This document shows positions 10,236 to 22,498 of a stretch of DNA of 64,000 bases, piece by piece. A program made the position numbers and the translations under genes. Every line of letters begins with the position of its first letter. Position 1 is the stretch's first letter. The notes under the pieces were generated by a model. That model ran no database searches. It was not told the DNA's origin and worked only from the letters and a program-made list of their open reading frames with translations. This DNA is from Lumbricus rubellus (lineage: Eukaryota > Annelida > Clitellata > Crassiclitellata > Lumbricidae): positions 17,569,887 to 17,633,886 of the forward strand of contig OX243814.1 of the NCBI GenBank assembly GCA_945859605.1, read 5' to 3'.

Positions 10236-13200
10236 GTGTGTGTATCAATTGTTGGAAGTGACAGAAGTGTTCAGGGCTATAGCGCGGGCGTCGAATCGTC
10301 ATCCTGCGGATAATTGTAGCGCCATAGAAATCACTTGACCTTATCTCTCTAGATAGATCCATCGTCACCACAGACAGCAGCCGAGGAGTGGAGGACGATC
10401 CACGGGAGGGGAGCGAGGGGAGGCAGGAGAGGTATAGAGGAAGAGAGGGACGTTGTTTTCCAGTGGAATGAAAGTGACAACATGGAAAGCCATAAATAAA
10501 TCTCCATCTCATGCGCAACAGAATTACTATTCCCCATTCCCGAAGCCGTCTCAACAGATAAGCTCGGTGAAGCGAGCATATACATGTAATATATATATGC
10601 CTGTATATAATGTTCGATAGAATATATATGTATACATAATATATATATATATATACCAGCGAGCTTTTGTGTATGTGTGTGACACTGTGTGTGTGTGCCA
10701 ACTCTTTTCCCAAGAAGTGACCTATACACTTTGCGTGTGTATAATCACTGTATAACAGTGTATCTGTATAAACTATAGGCTACATATACAGATGTATTTA
10801 TCGATGCTGATAAGATACGCAATTCATTCTCTGTCTGGTTTATCTAGCGCTATTATCTTGTGACAATGTATCTATCAGCCAAAGACTCTTGAAGCATACT
10901 TTGGCTGAATGGTCTGCCATGGCACCCATACAATACAATATACAGTACACACTCTGTATAATTATTATCTCCGTGTAGCGTGGTGGACAGTGACACATCA
11001 ACTATCAAACGTCGGATCGTAACGTGCACTACAGTACTACATGTAGCCTTTTAAAACGCACGTATGCACCTGCGTACGTAAATGCGTGCGTTTTCGTGTG
11101 TATCTGAAGTTCCTTTTATGAAGACCACAAAAGTTCCAAAGAGACGGATATAAGAGATCTAAAAGACAATGTTGCGTGTCAACATGGACCTTTTAGTGCT
11201 CAGCTGTCTGTGACGAAATAGAAATGTATGTTTGTTTGTGTTCTTGTACACGTACATGTATCTTCTATGTGTGATTGTGTGTATGTGTTTTGTGTCTGAA
11301 CTTTGAACAACGTATGCACGACTTGCACGTATGAATGAATGGATGAATTGATGAATGGCTGAATGGTTGTTTGAATGTATGTATGTATCTGGGTATTCTA
11401 TAGCGCCTTTTGAGAACACAGCATCGTTTTAGATCGTATAACTGTCTAACTGATGTGAAATAAAAAAATTCGTTTGTTCACAAAGTAGGCCTAATGATGC
11501 TCGTGTCGGTGGAGAATTCCACCACATTCAGTCTCCCGCAGACGCGTAGAGGCAAGCAGCTCACGTAATCTCAATTGTGTATTATCACTATACCTTGACA
11601 TCATAAGCTTATGATATATTTTCGTCTTTTGCGATTGAGAAATTCTGTAATCTTGTGAGATGAAAACCTCTTCATTTATTTGCATTTCATCCGTCGAAAT
11701 GATGTGACCTCCCTTTTACGATAAATTTCCGCAACAGCGCACTCTGACGAGAGGCAAATCCCGCAGACGTGTAGAACGCGAGTGACCTTACCACAGCCAA
11801 CCAGTCAAACTCTGAGTGGTTCCAAATGCATTGGACATGATAGAAATCAGCTGGCGTGAAGTCTTATACGGAATCTGATGAAGCCTATTGAAGCAGATAA
11901 CATCGTATCAAAAGACGGTGTCGTGGATCGCATTAGCAGATTATATGAATTGACGACGCGATTTTTCAAACGGTGCCATGCTCTGCCCTCTTTGTTCCCT
12001 GTTGATGACCTTCAGTGCGGAGGTCAAACGGTCATCCAATTGACTCTTGAACCCAATTTTATAAGTGGAAATATGATTAAAATTATATGTTCATCCATTC
12101 ATCTTATGATCTTATATTGCGCCGCTTCAAGAAACCCACTCAGGAGTAGCCTAAGAAGCGTTCCCAGACCAGCCAGTGGTCACGGCAAGAAAAGACTTCA
12201 GTGATTCATGAAACGAATAACTATGAGAAGCCTACTATTTTGGGCCAACCTTTGGCACAGCTGGAATGATGTTGCCCATTAAGTTTTCTCTTCAGAAGCC
12301 ACCAGAGCAAATGAACGGGTCACACGATCAAGGGGGAATCTCTCTCTAATCGAGGGAGGAATGTTGAAAGAAAAAATACCACGTAAGACCAGGAAAAGTG
12401 CAATTGGATTGGATGATGAAGAACGGTTTTTTTAAATGAGAGAACTGAATAATGAGACGACTGTAGACGTTCGTGAACCTAACTAAAGACAGAGAACGGG
12501 AAGAAGTAGATGATTAGGAAGCAGCCCTTGTAATTATTTAGCTGTGGTGCTGCATCGGTTGCACGTTTCTTCTGTAATCAGATGTCTGCTGATGAATTGC
12601 CGATGACTAGTGCATGCTTCGTAACAATGATGATCCTCAGTGAAAACTGGATTCATAGGTATAATACTAATAGTCTCAGACATTGACATGTTCCGATCGA
12701 GTAGTTAGAGGTCTTGAGGTCAGCACGCAATCAAGAGAATTATAGATATAGGTCTATGTGTTGACAGACAATGATTTGTCCCGTCTTGAAAGTTATTCAC
12801 TCTCCGATGGATGCTTACTGTGATTGGAGATTTATTTTCGAAACTTCTTTCGTCCAATTCTTTACATGTATTGCAATGTATTATATTCATTCATTCTATG
12901 AATTTATATAGCGCCCTTTAGAGAAATCCACTCAGAGGCGCTCCCATCCAAGCCAAGGCGAAAGGAAAGGAGACTTGAGAGATTTATGAAACAAAGTTTG
13001 ACTGGTCAGATGTAGAGAATGAAGCTTTCAAGGAATTAGGTTATTCCAGATTTACGTATCATCAATTATGATCTGCATAATTCATTAATCTATAATAGCA
13101 CAGGCATGCTGGCAATTTTTTTCGATAATCGGACTGGTATGAATGCTTGGTCTTTGGCCTGGACAATGGTCCTTGTGAACCAATTTTAAAATGCCCTACG

Positions 13201-13300
13201 GAAAGCCACACGCAGACCGCATTCCATGCCAACTCTTATCATTCATCACAGGCTTGATCATAGCGATTCATGTCGTGAAAGACGCCCTGCAGGGATAAAA
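10236..13300. other. Non-coding, SINE-tail fragments only
   Basis: No coding region is supportable. SINE 3'-tail fragments occur at about 12108-12165 ('cttatattgcgccgcttcaag') and 12899-12952 ('tatatagcgccctttagag'). A (TA)n run lies at 10620-10655. Confidence 0.5.
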
Positions 13301-13301
13301 G

Positions 13302-13692
13302 CCATGCACGCATGCATACAAATGCATGCATACTTGTATACAAATGCATGCATACTAGTATACAAATGCATGCATAGTATACAAATGCATGCATACTAGT
13401 ATACAAATGCATGCATACTAGTATACAAATGCATGCATACTAGTATACAAATGCATGCATACTAGTATACAAATGCATGCATACTAGACTTACTAGTATA
13501 CAAATGCATGCATACTAGTATACAAATGCATGCATAATATACAAATGCATGCATAGTATACAAATGCATGCACGCATACAAATGCATGCACGCATACAAA
13601 TGCATGCATAGTATACAAATGCATGCATACAAATGCATGCACGCATACAAATGCATGCACGCATACAAATGCATGCATACAAATGCATACAC
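13302..13692. repeat. 22-bp palindrome-rich minisatellite
   Basis: Tandem units built from ATGCATGCAT, ACTAGT and GTATAC, each a perfect palindrome, giving a 22-bp unit (aaatgcatgcatactagtat + ac) with shorter variants toward the right. The whole array can fold on itself. Short open frames inside are artefacts. Confidence 0.95.
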
Positions 13693-14413
13693 TCGAACCT
13701 CTGGCTGCGATCGCATGCTTACTAATCGCTTAACCGGATATAGAATTGGCGACAGGCAGCAAGTTTGCACTTACTAGATTAAATTATTGATCAATGTTTT
13801 TTTATAAATTATATCGGCCATTAGTGGAATAAAGCAGCAAAGAGATTATAAAACAACAGAAGATACTTCGAGTAATTGTATGGCTCGATTCCTATTTCTA
13901 GTGACCTCGTAATGACCATTTTACAAACCCTTATTTGCAATAATATTGAATTCTCTCACCATGTAGACTGCATAAAACTTTTGTCCTATTTTTATGCGCC
14001 CATAATTTGCGCAGAAGGCAAATGACTTAGAAACGGTGACACGACTAATTTTTTAAGAACAAAGTAAATAAAATTAATTAATTGCAAGCAAGATAAAATT
14101 TACTTATAAAGGCCACATTATACATATGCATAGGGTCTATGTAAAATCAACGAAACCATGTCACTCCTATTAAAATATAAATAATTATTTATTAGTTACC
14201 CAATAAAAGGTATCTGTGACTATGGCATTGTGCTTCGAACCCTGTCGATTCGTCCAATTTGGAGTACCAGTATAGGTCTGCATATAGGTATATAGCATTG
14301 GCTAGAAGACACACAATTATATTCCATTTCTATTATACAAAAAACATAAGAAAAAGACAGGACAAGAGAAATTGGAGAATACCATCAGGAAAAAATGCCT
14401 AAATTGGCTGTGA
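13693..14413. other. Non-coding, no recognised gene
   Basis: AT-rich; nothing supportable. Confidence 0.5.
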
Positions 14414-14661
14414 CACGTGTTACGAATGAATAAGGATATAAGAGCCAGCCAGGCAGTTGAATGGGTCTCCGAGGGGAAAAGTGGGAGAGGAAGACCAAAA
14501 CAAACTGGAAGGAAACTGTCCAAAAAGATCTACAGTGTCTGGAGATGACGTGGGAGGACTCTGTAGAGGTGAAGATGGACAGAGGAGAATGGAGAAGCTA
14601 CATGTACGTTGCCCGAGGCGAAGTCTTGCACGGGAAGAACTACGGTAAGGTAACACAATAA
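14414..14661 (+). pseudogene. LINE reverse-transcriptase C-terminal remnant
   Basis: Two adjacent plus-strand frames together resemble the conserved tail of LINE-type polyproteins. The first (from 14414) reads RMNKDIRASQAVEW and then a basic GRGRPKQT. The second continues with NWKETVQKDLQCLEMTW and DRGEWRSYM. The pattern 'GRPKxTWxxTVxxDL...WxE...DRxxWR' is the usual end of these RT proteins. A single frameshift near 14500 separates the parts, and the catalytic domain is absent. It is a dead, 5'-truncated fragment. The exact clade is unassigned. Confidence 0.7.
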
Positions 14662-15036
14662 TTAAACCACCACATCGCCGTTGCCACAGTTTCTTATTAC
14701 TGAAATTAAAGTCTATGCTTACGAATCTATCAATTTCAAAGGTGGAAGGGGTACGGGGGGGGCAATATGCAGCGAGTTCTGTAACTGAAGAAAACAATGA
14801 ATGTGACAAAACGTTGCGAAAAACATGTTCTTGCATTTTGTTTAAGCACCATCGTCTTCGCAGAGGGTGAAATCAGCCGAGTCTTCAGAAAGCAGTCAAC
14901 ATAGACTCTAATCCTTGCAAGGTTTTTGATTTATCCAGGGTGTAATAAAACTTATCGATGTTCACCCAACAATTTGCTTACCCCAATAAACACAATGTTT
15001 TCTTCAAGTAGCACTGCAGTCGTGGGTGATCGGGTG
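14662..15036. other. Non-coding, no recognised gene
   Basis: Nothing supportable. Confidence 0.5.
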
Positions 15037-15757
15037 TTCTAGGGTAGGAATTCTAGGGTAGAAATTCTAGGGTAGGAATTCTAGGGTAGAAATTCTAGGG
15101 TAGGAATTCTAGGGTAGAAATTTTAGGGTAGAAATTCTAGGGTAAGAATTCTAGGGTAGGAATTCTAGGGTAGAAATTCTAGGGTAGAAATTCTAGGGTA
15201 GAAATTCTAGGGTAGAAATTCCAGGGTAGGAATTCTAGGGTAGGAATTCTAGGGTAGAAATTCTAGGGTAGGAATTCTAGGGTAGAAATTCTAGGGTAGA
15301 AATTCTAGGGTAGGAATTCTAGGATAGGAAATCTAGGGCAGAAATTCTAGGGTAGGAATTCTAGGGTAGAAATTCTAGGGTAGAAATTCTAGGGTAGAAG
15401 TTCTAGGGTAGGAATTCTAGAGTAGGAATTCTAGGGTAGAAATTCTAGGGTAGAAATTCTAGGGTAGAAATTCTAGGGTAGAAATTGTAGGGTAGGAATT
15501 CTAGGGTTGGAATTCTAGGGTAGGAATTCTAGGGTAGAAATTCTAGGGTAAAAATTCTAGGGTAGAAATTCTAGGGTAGAAATTCTAGGGTAGGAATTCT
15601 AGGGTAGAAATTCTAGGGTAGAAATTCTAGGGTAGGATTTCTAGGGTAGAAATTCTAGGGCAGGAATTCTAGGGTAGGAATTCTAGGGTAGAAATTCTAG
15701 GGTAGAAATTCTAGGGTAGAAGTTCTAGGGTAGGAATTCTAGGGCAGGAATTCTAGA
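15037..15757. repeat. 14-bp minisatellite, about 51 copies
   Basis: The unit is TAGGGTAG[G/A]AATTC (14 bp, circularly permuted). The G/A position alternates irregularly. Rare variants (GAAGTTCT at 15397 and 15719; AGGGCAG) mark a possible higher-order structure. No open frame of interest. Confidence 0.97.
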
Positions 15758-15954
15758 AGAGACGATGCCTCAGTTTAGAATAGAAACCATGTGGGGTGAG
15801 AAGTAGAGATGCACGAGGCAGATGCTATAGTGGGTGAATGGCGGTAGGCCCTAATGTTGGGGGGATTGGGAATATGCGGAATTCACAGGAACGTTCGTTA
15901 AGAATCTCGATGTAATGAGACTCGCGTGCGAGACTTAAAACTTCGAGACCGATC

Positions 15955-16058
15955 GCAAGACAGTGGGGACCAAGACAGTGGGGACCGAGACAGTTGGGAC
16001 CAGGACAGTGGGACCAAGACAGTGGGGACCAAGACAGTGGGGACCAGGACCGAGACCA
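15955..16058. repeat. 15-bp tandem repeat
   Basis: About six copies of GACAGTGGGGACCAA-type units with small indels. Confidence 0.9.
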
Positions 16059-16558
16059 GCTTTACCCCGTTTGCAAGGTCATGGATAATAAATCCTATTT
16101 CACAGGATTGACACAAAGGTAGAGTATATATATATATATATAGAAGGAGAGGAGGTTGGAAGACATCCATCCATTTATTGGATTAAATATGCGCTACATC
16201 AACTGAACACTGTGAACAGTCAAGGAGGAGAAATCGTGTTTAGAGAGAAGGTTATTTAAAGACTATGGTTTGTCGTATTCGAAAAGACAGGTACAGTTTC
16301 TATGTGTTGACCACCCACCCACCTGATTGGTGTAGGGGGCTGAAGAATGAGTTGCAAGAGGGGTTCAAACATATATATCATTCAGTCATTCAGTCGGGAA
16401 GGTAGAATGAGTGGGGCGGTCGATTAGTTCAGATAAGAAAGAAAGATCTGAGATGGAACGACAGTTATAGATTAGCTTTTTAAGGACGAGAGTCAAAAAC
16501 GTGTAATTAAAGACGATGGGGGAAATCACCTTTGGAGAGCTAGGGGCGGAAGAAACAT
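16059..16558. other. Non-coding, no recognised gene
   Basis: A short (TA)n lies at about 16125-16142. No supported gene. Confidence 0.5.
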
Positions 16559-16790
16559 ACAGACAGACAGACGGAGAAAGAGACAGACATACAGAGAGAC
16601 GGAGAGAGACACAGGGAGAAAAAGAGAGACAGAGAGACAGAGGCAGATACAGAGGCAGGTACAGAGGCAGAGACAGAGAAAGCCAGAGACAGACAGAGAC
16701 AGAGAGACAGAGAGAAGCAGAGAGAGAGAGAGAGAGACAGAAACAGACAGAGAGAAGCAGAGAGAGAGAGAGAGACATAAACAGACAGAC

Positions 16791-16843
<53 letters not shown>

Positions 16844-16972
16844 GTCAGAGAGTGAGGACGAGACTGAGAAAGAGAGAGAGTGAGTGAGAGAGAATAAGAA
16901 TGAGTGTGTGAGAGAGGAGTGAGAGGGAGAGTCAGAGTGAGAGAGAGACAAAAATATAAAAAAGACAGAGAT
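16559..16972. repeat. (GAGACA)/(GA)n purine tract
   Basis: About 400 bp of imperfect GA/GACA repeat including a pure (GA)n run at about 16795-16837. Overlapping low-complexity frames on both strands are artefacts. Confidence 0.96.
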
Positions 16973-18013
16973 ATTGATCATTTTGGTGGTTAGGCTACAC
17001 GAACGAGAACAGGGGCACAAACTCTGAAAAGAGAAGTGAGAATGGCATCTACATGTACATGTAGTTAGGTTCAATTTCAAATCTGTTTGCTTTGAGAGGC
17101 GTGACACAGTGACATTTAGATTCTGAGGCTGGAATAAGAGTTAGGCAAAAAGATTGAATGTTTGATGTCTCATTCAACTTGACAGTCCTACCCTTCCGAT
17201 ATCCAAACAAAGTTCACAACTATCACGACAAATTCCGTGCGTTTTCTTCTGCCCGTATAAAACCACATAAGGTGCTGCTCACATTGTCAATTTACATTTA
17301 CTTGTCCATTAAAAACTCGCTTGAGACTATCAAACTTTGCTCCTAAAAGAATTACGAGCAGCTGCTATAAACGGCTCAGGAAATCAATATCGCTTAGGCC
17401 CTATCCGGCGTACAATGTAGTTTACTTTGGTTTCTAGCTTGTGACTTGTGACTCGAGATCCATTGCTCTAAATTGCTCAGAGCTGCCCCGAGAAAGCAGT
17501 AAAATAATTTGCCTGCAATTGCCGAGCTTTTCCCTTGGTAATGCGTAAAAGCCATTAGGACGGTCTACACTCTACAGTGCCGCCTCCTATCCAACTTTAT
17601 TGCGTGAAACAATAAAGTCAGTTGCACACAGTGATTAATGTTGACGTGTTGGATTGAGTGTAATTAGCTAAAACGGTTTGCATCTCGAAGTCGCATCTCG
17701 GGTATAATATTATGCTGAAGCCGATGAGCCTTGTATGGTAACCTAGCTTCAAATTTTAGAGTGGGCAGTGACCAGGCCCGTTTATGATCATTGTGATGTA
17801 GGCCCTAGGCACTTTTGCATATTAATCTATTCGTAGGCCCCTAGGGTCTATCCAACGGGAGGAAGAGTGAGGTGGCTTCCCGTTGCCTTCACCACAGACA
17901 TTAGGATCAAGGGTGCATTAGGATCAAGGGAGCAGACTCTCCCCGACAGCGAATTTGCAATGGTCGAGCACAATGACTGAAAAGAAACGAAATGTTGAGG
18001 CTAAGATATTATG
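16973..18013. other. Non-coding; dispersed repeat fragment 17865-17902
   Basis: The stretch 'gaggtggcttcccgttgcc' (about 17870) is repeated inverted at 57515-57556 ('ggcaacgggaaaccacctc'), so it is a fragment of a dispersed repeat. Nothing else is recognised. Confidence 0.5.
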
Positions 18014-18021
18014 TCATTAAT

Positions 18022-18350
18022 CATAGGCGTACGGGAGGTTTCAGAAGTGGGGGGGGGGGGGGGGGGAAAGATTGAACTTCTGCCCGAAAAATTTATCCGG
18101 CCAAAAAGATTTTTTTTTAGTCGTCCGTGACTATTTTTGCCCGAAAAACCAGACTTGCCCGAAACTTGGCGACCTTTTTTTTTTTTTTAGTCGTCCGCGA
18201 CTATTTTTGCCCGAAAACCAGACTTGCCCGAAACTTGACGACCCTTTTTTTAGTCGTTTTGGTTTGTTTTGCCCGAAAAAACCACCAAACTTGCCCGAAT
18301 TTGGGGGGGGCAATTGCCCCCCCCCTGCACCCCCGCCTCGTACGCCTATG
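18022..18350. mobile_element. hAT-like MITE, 329 bp
   Basis: The termini are CATAGGCGTACG and its inverted copy CGTACGCCTATG. They are flanked by a perfect 8-bp duplication TCATTAAT (18014-18021 and 18351-18358). A poly-G arm near the left end faces a poly-C arm near the right end. The interior has about three copies of a ~60-bp unit ending 'tagtcgtccg..actatttttgcccgaaa'. It has no transposase, so it is non-autonomous. hAT assignment rests on duplication length. Confidence 0.85.
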
Positions 18351-18358
18351 TCATTAAT

Positions 18359-18796
18359 AAATGAAGCTTCGACGTTTACTGTGCACCGTAGTCCCAGCTT
18401 AACGTTGAAAGTACACATACAGTCATACACACATCTGATGGATGGAGTATACGACGGAGATGAGTATATATTCATTCGTCTTTACTTTTTTCAAGCAGCC
18501 CTCCTCCATCTTTTAAGTGAAAAAATTCCGGCTAATAATAATATTTATCAGCCAGCACCTTGCTTGTAATTTGAAGTCATTGTTTGATTTTTTAGTTGTA
18601 TCCTGCGTTTGTATCTCTAACGTTCTGCGATGTCGGAGATGCTTTTGAAGATTCTTTTGTCAATACAGGTTGCGCAGCGGTGTTCTATAGACTAGTGGGC
18701 AATAAATGCTACTTCCTAAGCAGCATACCTCTCGGTTTTGTAGTCCATCGGAACAAATTAATCACAAAAGTGTTTCCCTTCTATGTCAATTGAGGT
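18359..18796. other. Non-coding, no recognised gene
   Basis: Nothing supportable. Confidence 0.5.
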
Positions 18797-19320
18797 CCAT
18801 GTGTCCCACTGTCCAGGGATGACCCAATCGACCCCCACTTGGTCGACCTATGTGTCCCACTGTCCAGGGATGACCCAATCGACCCCCATTTGGTTGACCC
18901 ATGTGTCCCACTGTTCAGGGATGACCCAATTGACCCCCATTTGGTCGACCTATGTGTCCCACTGTCCAGGGATGACCCAATCGACCCCCACTTGGTCGAC
19001 CTATGTGTCCCACTGTCCAGGGATGACCCAATCGACCCCCATTTGGTTGACCCATGTGTCCCACTGTTCAGGGATGACCCAATCGACCCCCATTTGGTCG
19101 ACCTATGTGTCCCACTGTCCAGGGATGACCCAATCGACCCCCATTTGGTCGACCTATGTGCCCCACTGTTCAGGAAGACCATGACCCAATCGACCCCCAT
19201 TTGGTCGACCTATGTGCCCCACTGTTCAGGAAGACCATGACCCAATCGACCCCCGTTTGGTCGACCTATGTGCCCCACTGTTCAGGACGACCATAACCCA
19301 ATCGACCCATTTGGTCGACG
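18797..19320. repeat. 51-bp minisatellite
   Basis: About ten copies of a unit containing 'gtgtcccactgtccaggg' and 'gacccaatcgacccccat'. Early copies are exactly 51 bp apart; the last ones are about 56 bp owing to an inserted 'aagacc'. Because 51 is divisible by three, several frames on both strands stay open for over 130 codons, which is not evidence of coding. Confidence 0.95.
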
Positions 19321-19697
19321 TGCTTGGTTAAGGTTTGAGACGAACGCCGCTCTGCCAAAAAATTCATTCGTCTGATCAAGTTGGCAGCATGCATTCGCAT
19401 AAGCAACATCCTCCTTTAATGAGGACTTCTCCATCTGCTCCTCCATCGGAAAATTCCTTTTGCTCCAGATGTTCGTACCACACGTGAATCGATTGATTAG
19501 GGAGTTCATCATGTAACACGCAGGGTGCGGATTCGAGTCTTAATTCGCTGCGACGCTGGCTGCTGAGAATAGACATGACTCATATTATTATACTGTTGTA
19601 TAATAATACTGGCGCCTAACAAATGCATGATGATTGGTCTATGGAGATGACCATTGCAAGGAGCGAAAGCACCTCTGTGAACTCCGTAAACCGGCCT
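19321..19697. other. Non-coding, no recognised gene
   Basis: Overlapping minus-strand frames show no family resemblance. Confidence 0.45.
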
Positions 19698-20002
19698 CTG
19701 CTCTGTCTCTATATATCTCTGTCGCTATGTATCTATCTGTATCTGTATCTGTGTCTCCGTGTCTGTGTCTGTATCTGTGTCTCTGTCTGTCTGTCTGTCT
19801 CTCTTCGTGTCTCTCTCTGTGTGTCTCTCTCATTATGTGCACTTCTCTCTGTCGCTGCCTCTGTCTGCCTCTGTCTCTCTGTCTCTGTCTCTGTCATTCG
19901 CTTCCTGTATCTTTCTTTCTGTAGCTTTCTGCCAGTATCTGTCTGTCTCTGTCTGTCTCTGTCTCTGTCTGCTTACTGTCTGTCTGTCTCTCTCTCTCAG
20001 AT
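19698..20002. repeat. (TCTG/TCTCTG)n microsatellite
   Basis: Pyrimidine-rich repeat of the same class as at 1434 and 48046. The long serine/leucine-rich frames are artefacts. Confidence 0.95.
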
Positions 20003-21576
20003 CCCTTTTCTTTAGAGATAGGTTTGACCTCTTCGACCCCCTGGTCAGGCCAGTCATCGTTCAACGTCGATACCATTACAATTATGGGTCATTCTTTCCA
20101 CAAAATTCGATCTGAGATTTTGTCGAGTGATGGTGGTTCACCCAATTCGGTCAACTGCTGAAAACGTTTCGGTTTTATCAGAATATTCAGACTCGCCGGA
20201 GTGCCTCTGACTTGCTTGAGGCCTTTTATAAATGCCCAGATACGATAAGATGCGAATAATAACGATAAATAATTATATTACCACGAGAAAGGTCGGAAGC
20301 AAAACTCAGCAGAATGTAGCCAAAGATATGTTACCTGATTTTTGCTCATATGCTTTGAACAAGTTCAATTGCAATATACAAAGTGTAATATAGGCTTATA
20401 TATGTAATATATTATATATTTCGTCCAGTTCAATCACAAAATACAACATATAATATATAGTGTTTATTATGACATATATTCGTCCAGTTCGTAAACGTCA
20501 AGATACATGTACATCAGTCAGAGAACTGAACTAATCAACTGGTTCATTCGTGATAACTGAGATCATCTACGACAAACTTACTGCGTGCAATGCCAAGATA
20601 AACAAACATGAGAAATGGACGATTATGCTGCGAAATGAATTATTTGCACGCAATGGATTGCTGCTAGATAGCAACCGGTTCCGTCTCTTGTGGCAGCGAA
20701 ATTTTTGCGCATTAGCCAATTGAAGACGTACGTGGGTTTTACGACTATTTCTGGCTATTAAATTTAACTAAATTAGATTATTATGGATATATGAAAAAAT
20801 GGAAAAATAACATAATGATAATTATTGTAAATTATATTATACTGATTAATGATTAAGCAATATTTTTTCAATTACACTACAGTAAGTGTAATCGCAGATT
20901 GTCAAGACTTAAGCGGCAGAGAATGATGAACGTAGGTGCATAGGCACTATTGTTTGATACTTAAGCTCAAGAAGCTAGGCTATGCCTACGTACCCAAGGA
21001 TCATGAAGACTTTAGCAAAAGATCTTGAAAAGCACTTGTCCTTGATAATCGTTTGCGCTTAAAGTTTTACATCATAAACTAAGGAGTTGCTCCAATGCCA
21101 TAAAGACTTCAACAATAGTGCTTGAAAACTGTTTGTGGCTAATGTATTATAATCATCATATTTAAAGAAGCTACTAAAATATTATGAAGACATCAACAGT
21201 AGAATTGGATATTGAGTATTTGACAATCGATAGGGCCTATACGACATCCAATGTTTGATATATTTAGATTACACAAGCAGAGCTAAGGCTGACAGAATGT
21301 GACTAGAAAACACGACACTATCGGATTCGTTTCTTTGGTGGCTTCTATTTCTATTTTTCGTTGCATATTCGGTTGCATCGACAGAAGTCGATGGACAATG
21401 ACAGATCTGAGTTTTGTGTATAAGATAGAACTGAAAGCAGACACCGCTAAGGAGTAGCGATGTGTCTTCATCACAAGATCTCTATCCTCTGCAGGTCATC
21501 TCAGGTCGGTTAAGATAATGCAAGTTTCCTTAGAGAAGACAAAATGCTTGAAGTATTTATTCCACGAAAATGTATC
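20003..21576. other. Non-coding, no recognised gene
   Basis: AT-rich. Two related 'atattcgtccagttc' stretches lie near 20420 and 20475. No gene is supported. Confidence 0.5.
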
Positions 21577-21773
21577 AGGGATTTTTTACGTGCAGTTGTA
21601 CACACAATGTGCAGTTCTAAATGGATTTGTGCAGTTGTAGAAGCACTTCTGCACAGTTAAAGCTAGCAAAAAAGGGTCATTTTCCTGCGATTGGAACTAT
21701 TTGAAAGTAATTTACTATGTAGAATGGGAAAGGAAATGAGTTGTGCAGTTTAAAAAATTCCTTTAAAACAGCC
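21577..21773 (+). repeat. Dispersed repeat R190, copy A
   Basis: About 195 bp that match 60973-61162 on the same strand at high identity. Both begin 'aggg.tttttta.cgtgcag', contain the repeated word TGTGCAGTT, and end near 'attcctt..aacagcc'. No terminal inverted repeat or target duplication was recognised. The class is unknown. Confidence 0.85.
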
Positions 21774-21792
21774 TGAAATGTATAATTGCAAG

Positions 21793-22063
21793 CAAGACCA
21801 TAGCCAGATTTTTATTTCGACCGTGTGCAAGCCCACAAGCAATCAAATCAACTAACTATGAGCTGTTTGGAAAAGCGTCGCGAGTTCTAACTGCGGGTTA
21901 TGGACGGCCAATGCATTAAATTTCCGAAATAAATAAATAAATACACTATAATAGTTCCTATATGCAGCAAAATTTGCTAGTAAGCGCATTATTTCAGTTT
22001 TACATTGTTTCATATTCTGGGGGTTGTTCAAACACCCAAACACCCCCAAGCTATACGGCCTTG
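21793..22063 (-). mobile_element. hAT-like MITE, 271 bp, same family as 48836
   Basis: The left end CAAGACCATAGCCAG and the inverted right end (CTATACGGCCTTG) form imperfect terminal repeats. The flanks are ATTGCAAG (21785-21792) and CTTGCAAG (22064-22071), a 7-of-8 target duplication. Read on the minus strand, its start 'caaggccgta' and 'tgggtgtttgaaca' match the start of the element at 48836. Confidence 0.75.
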
Positions 22064-22071
22064 CTTGCAAG

Positions 22072-22498
22072 AATGATTGTCAACATTAGCGTTCCGAAGT
22101 ATCTTTGGGATCATATACTTCACCCCTCTCTGCCACTTCGTTGAGTCATCTTAGGTCTTCCACATGGTCGGCTTGACCTCTTTGTTCCACCATGGCTCAA
22201 TCCAGACCCTCTGTTTGCATAGGCCAACCATATGAAATGGAGCTCCCCCCCATCCCACATCAGTTCACTTCCTCATCCTCTCTGGCAGTTTTTCTTTCTC
22301 GTTATCTCGTTTCAAATCCTGACTTTTCTCTATTATAGGGGTCGAACGCCCTGGGAGCGCATCTGAAAGACTTTTGCTGAGAGAAGCGCTTTATAAATGG
22401 CCAAATACAAAAAAATACAGTATATACACACACACCAGCGCGTACAGTCACACACATATATTTATATATAAAATTATATATATAATTATATATATATA
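22072..22498. other. Non-coding, ends in (TA)n
   Basis: CA-rich and TA-rich runs occupy about 22425-22498 and provide the TA target of the adjacent mariner element. No gene is recognised. Confidence 0.5.

Noticed and set aside
15037..15757. Heat-shock-element array reading of the GAA/TTC-containing minisatellite
   Set aside because: GAA and TTC are spaced by 0 or 1 base instead of the required 2, so it does not match the element.
18781..19240. Long open frames on both strands (133-139 codons) with 17-residue repeats
   Set aside because: A 51-bp tandem unit keeps frames open by arithmetic. Both strands are equally open, with no start context, splice sites or domain.
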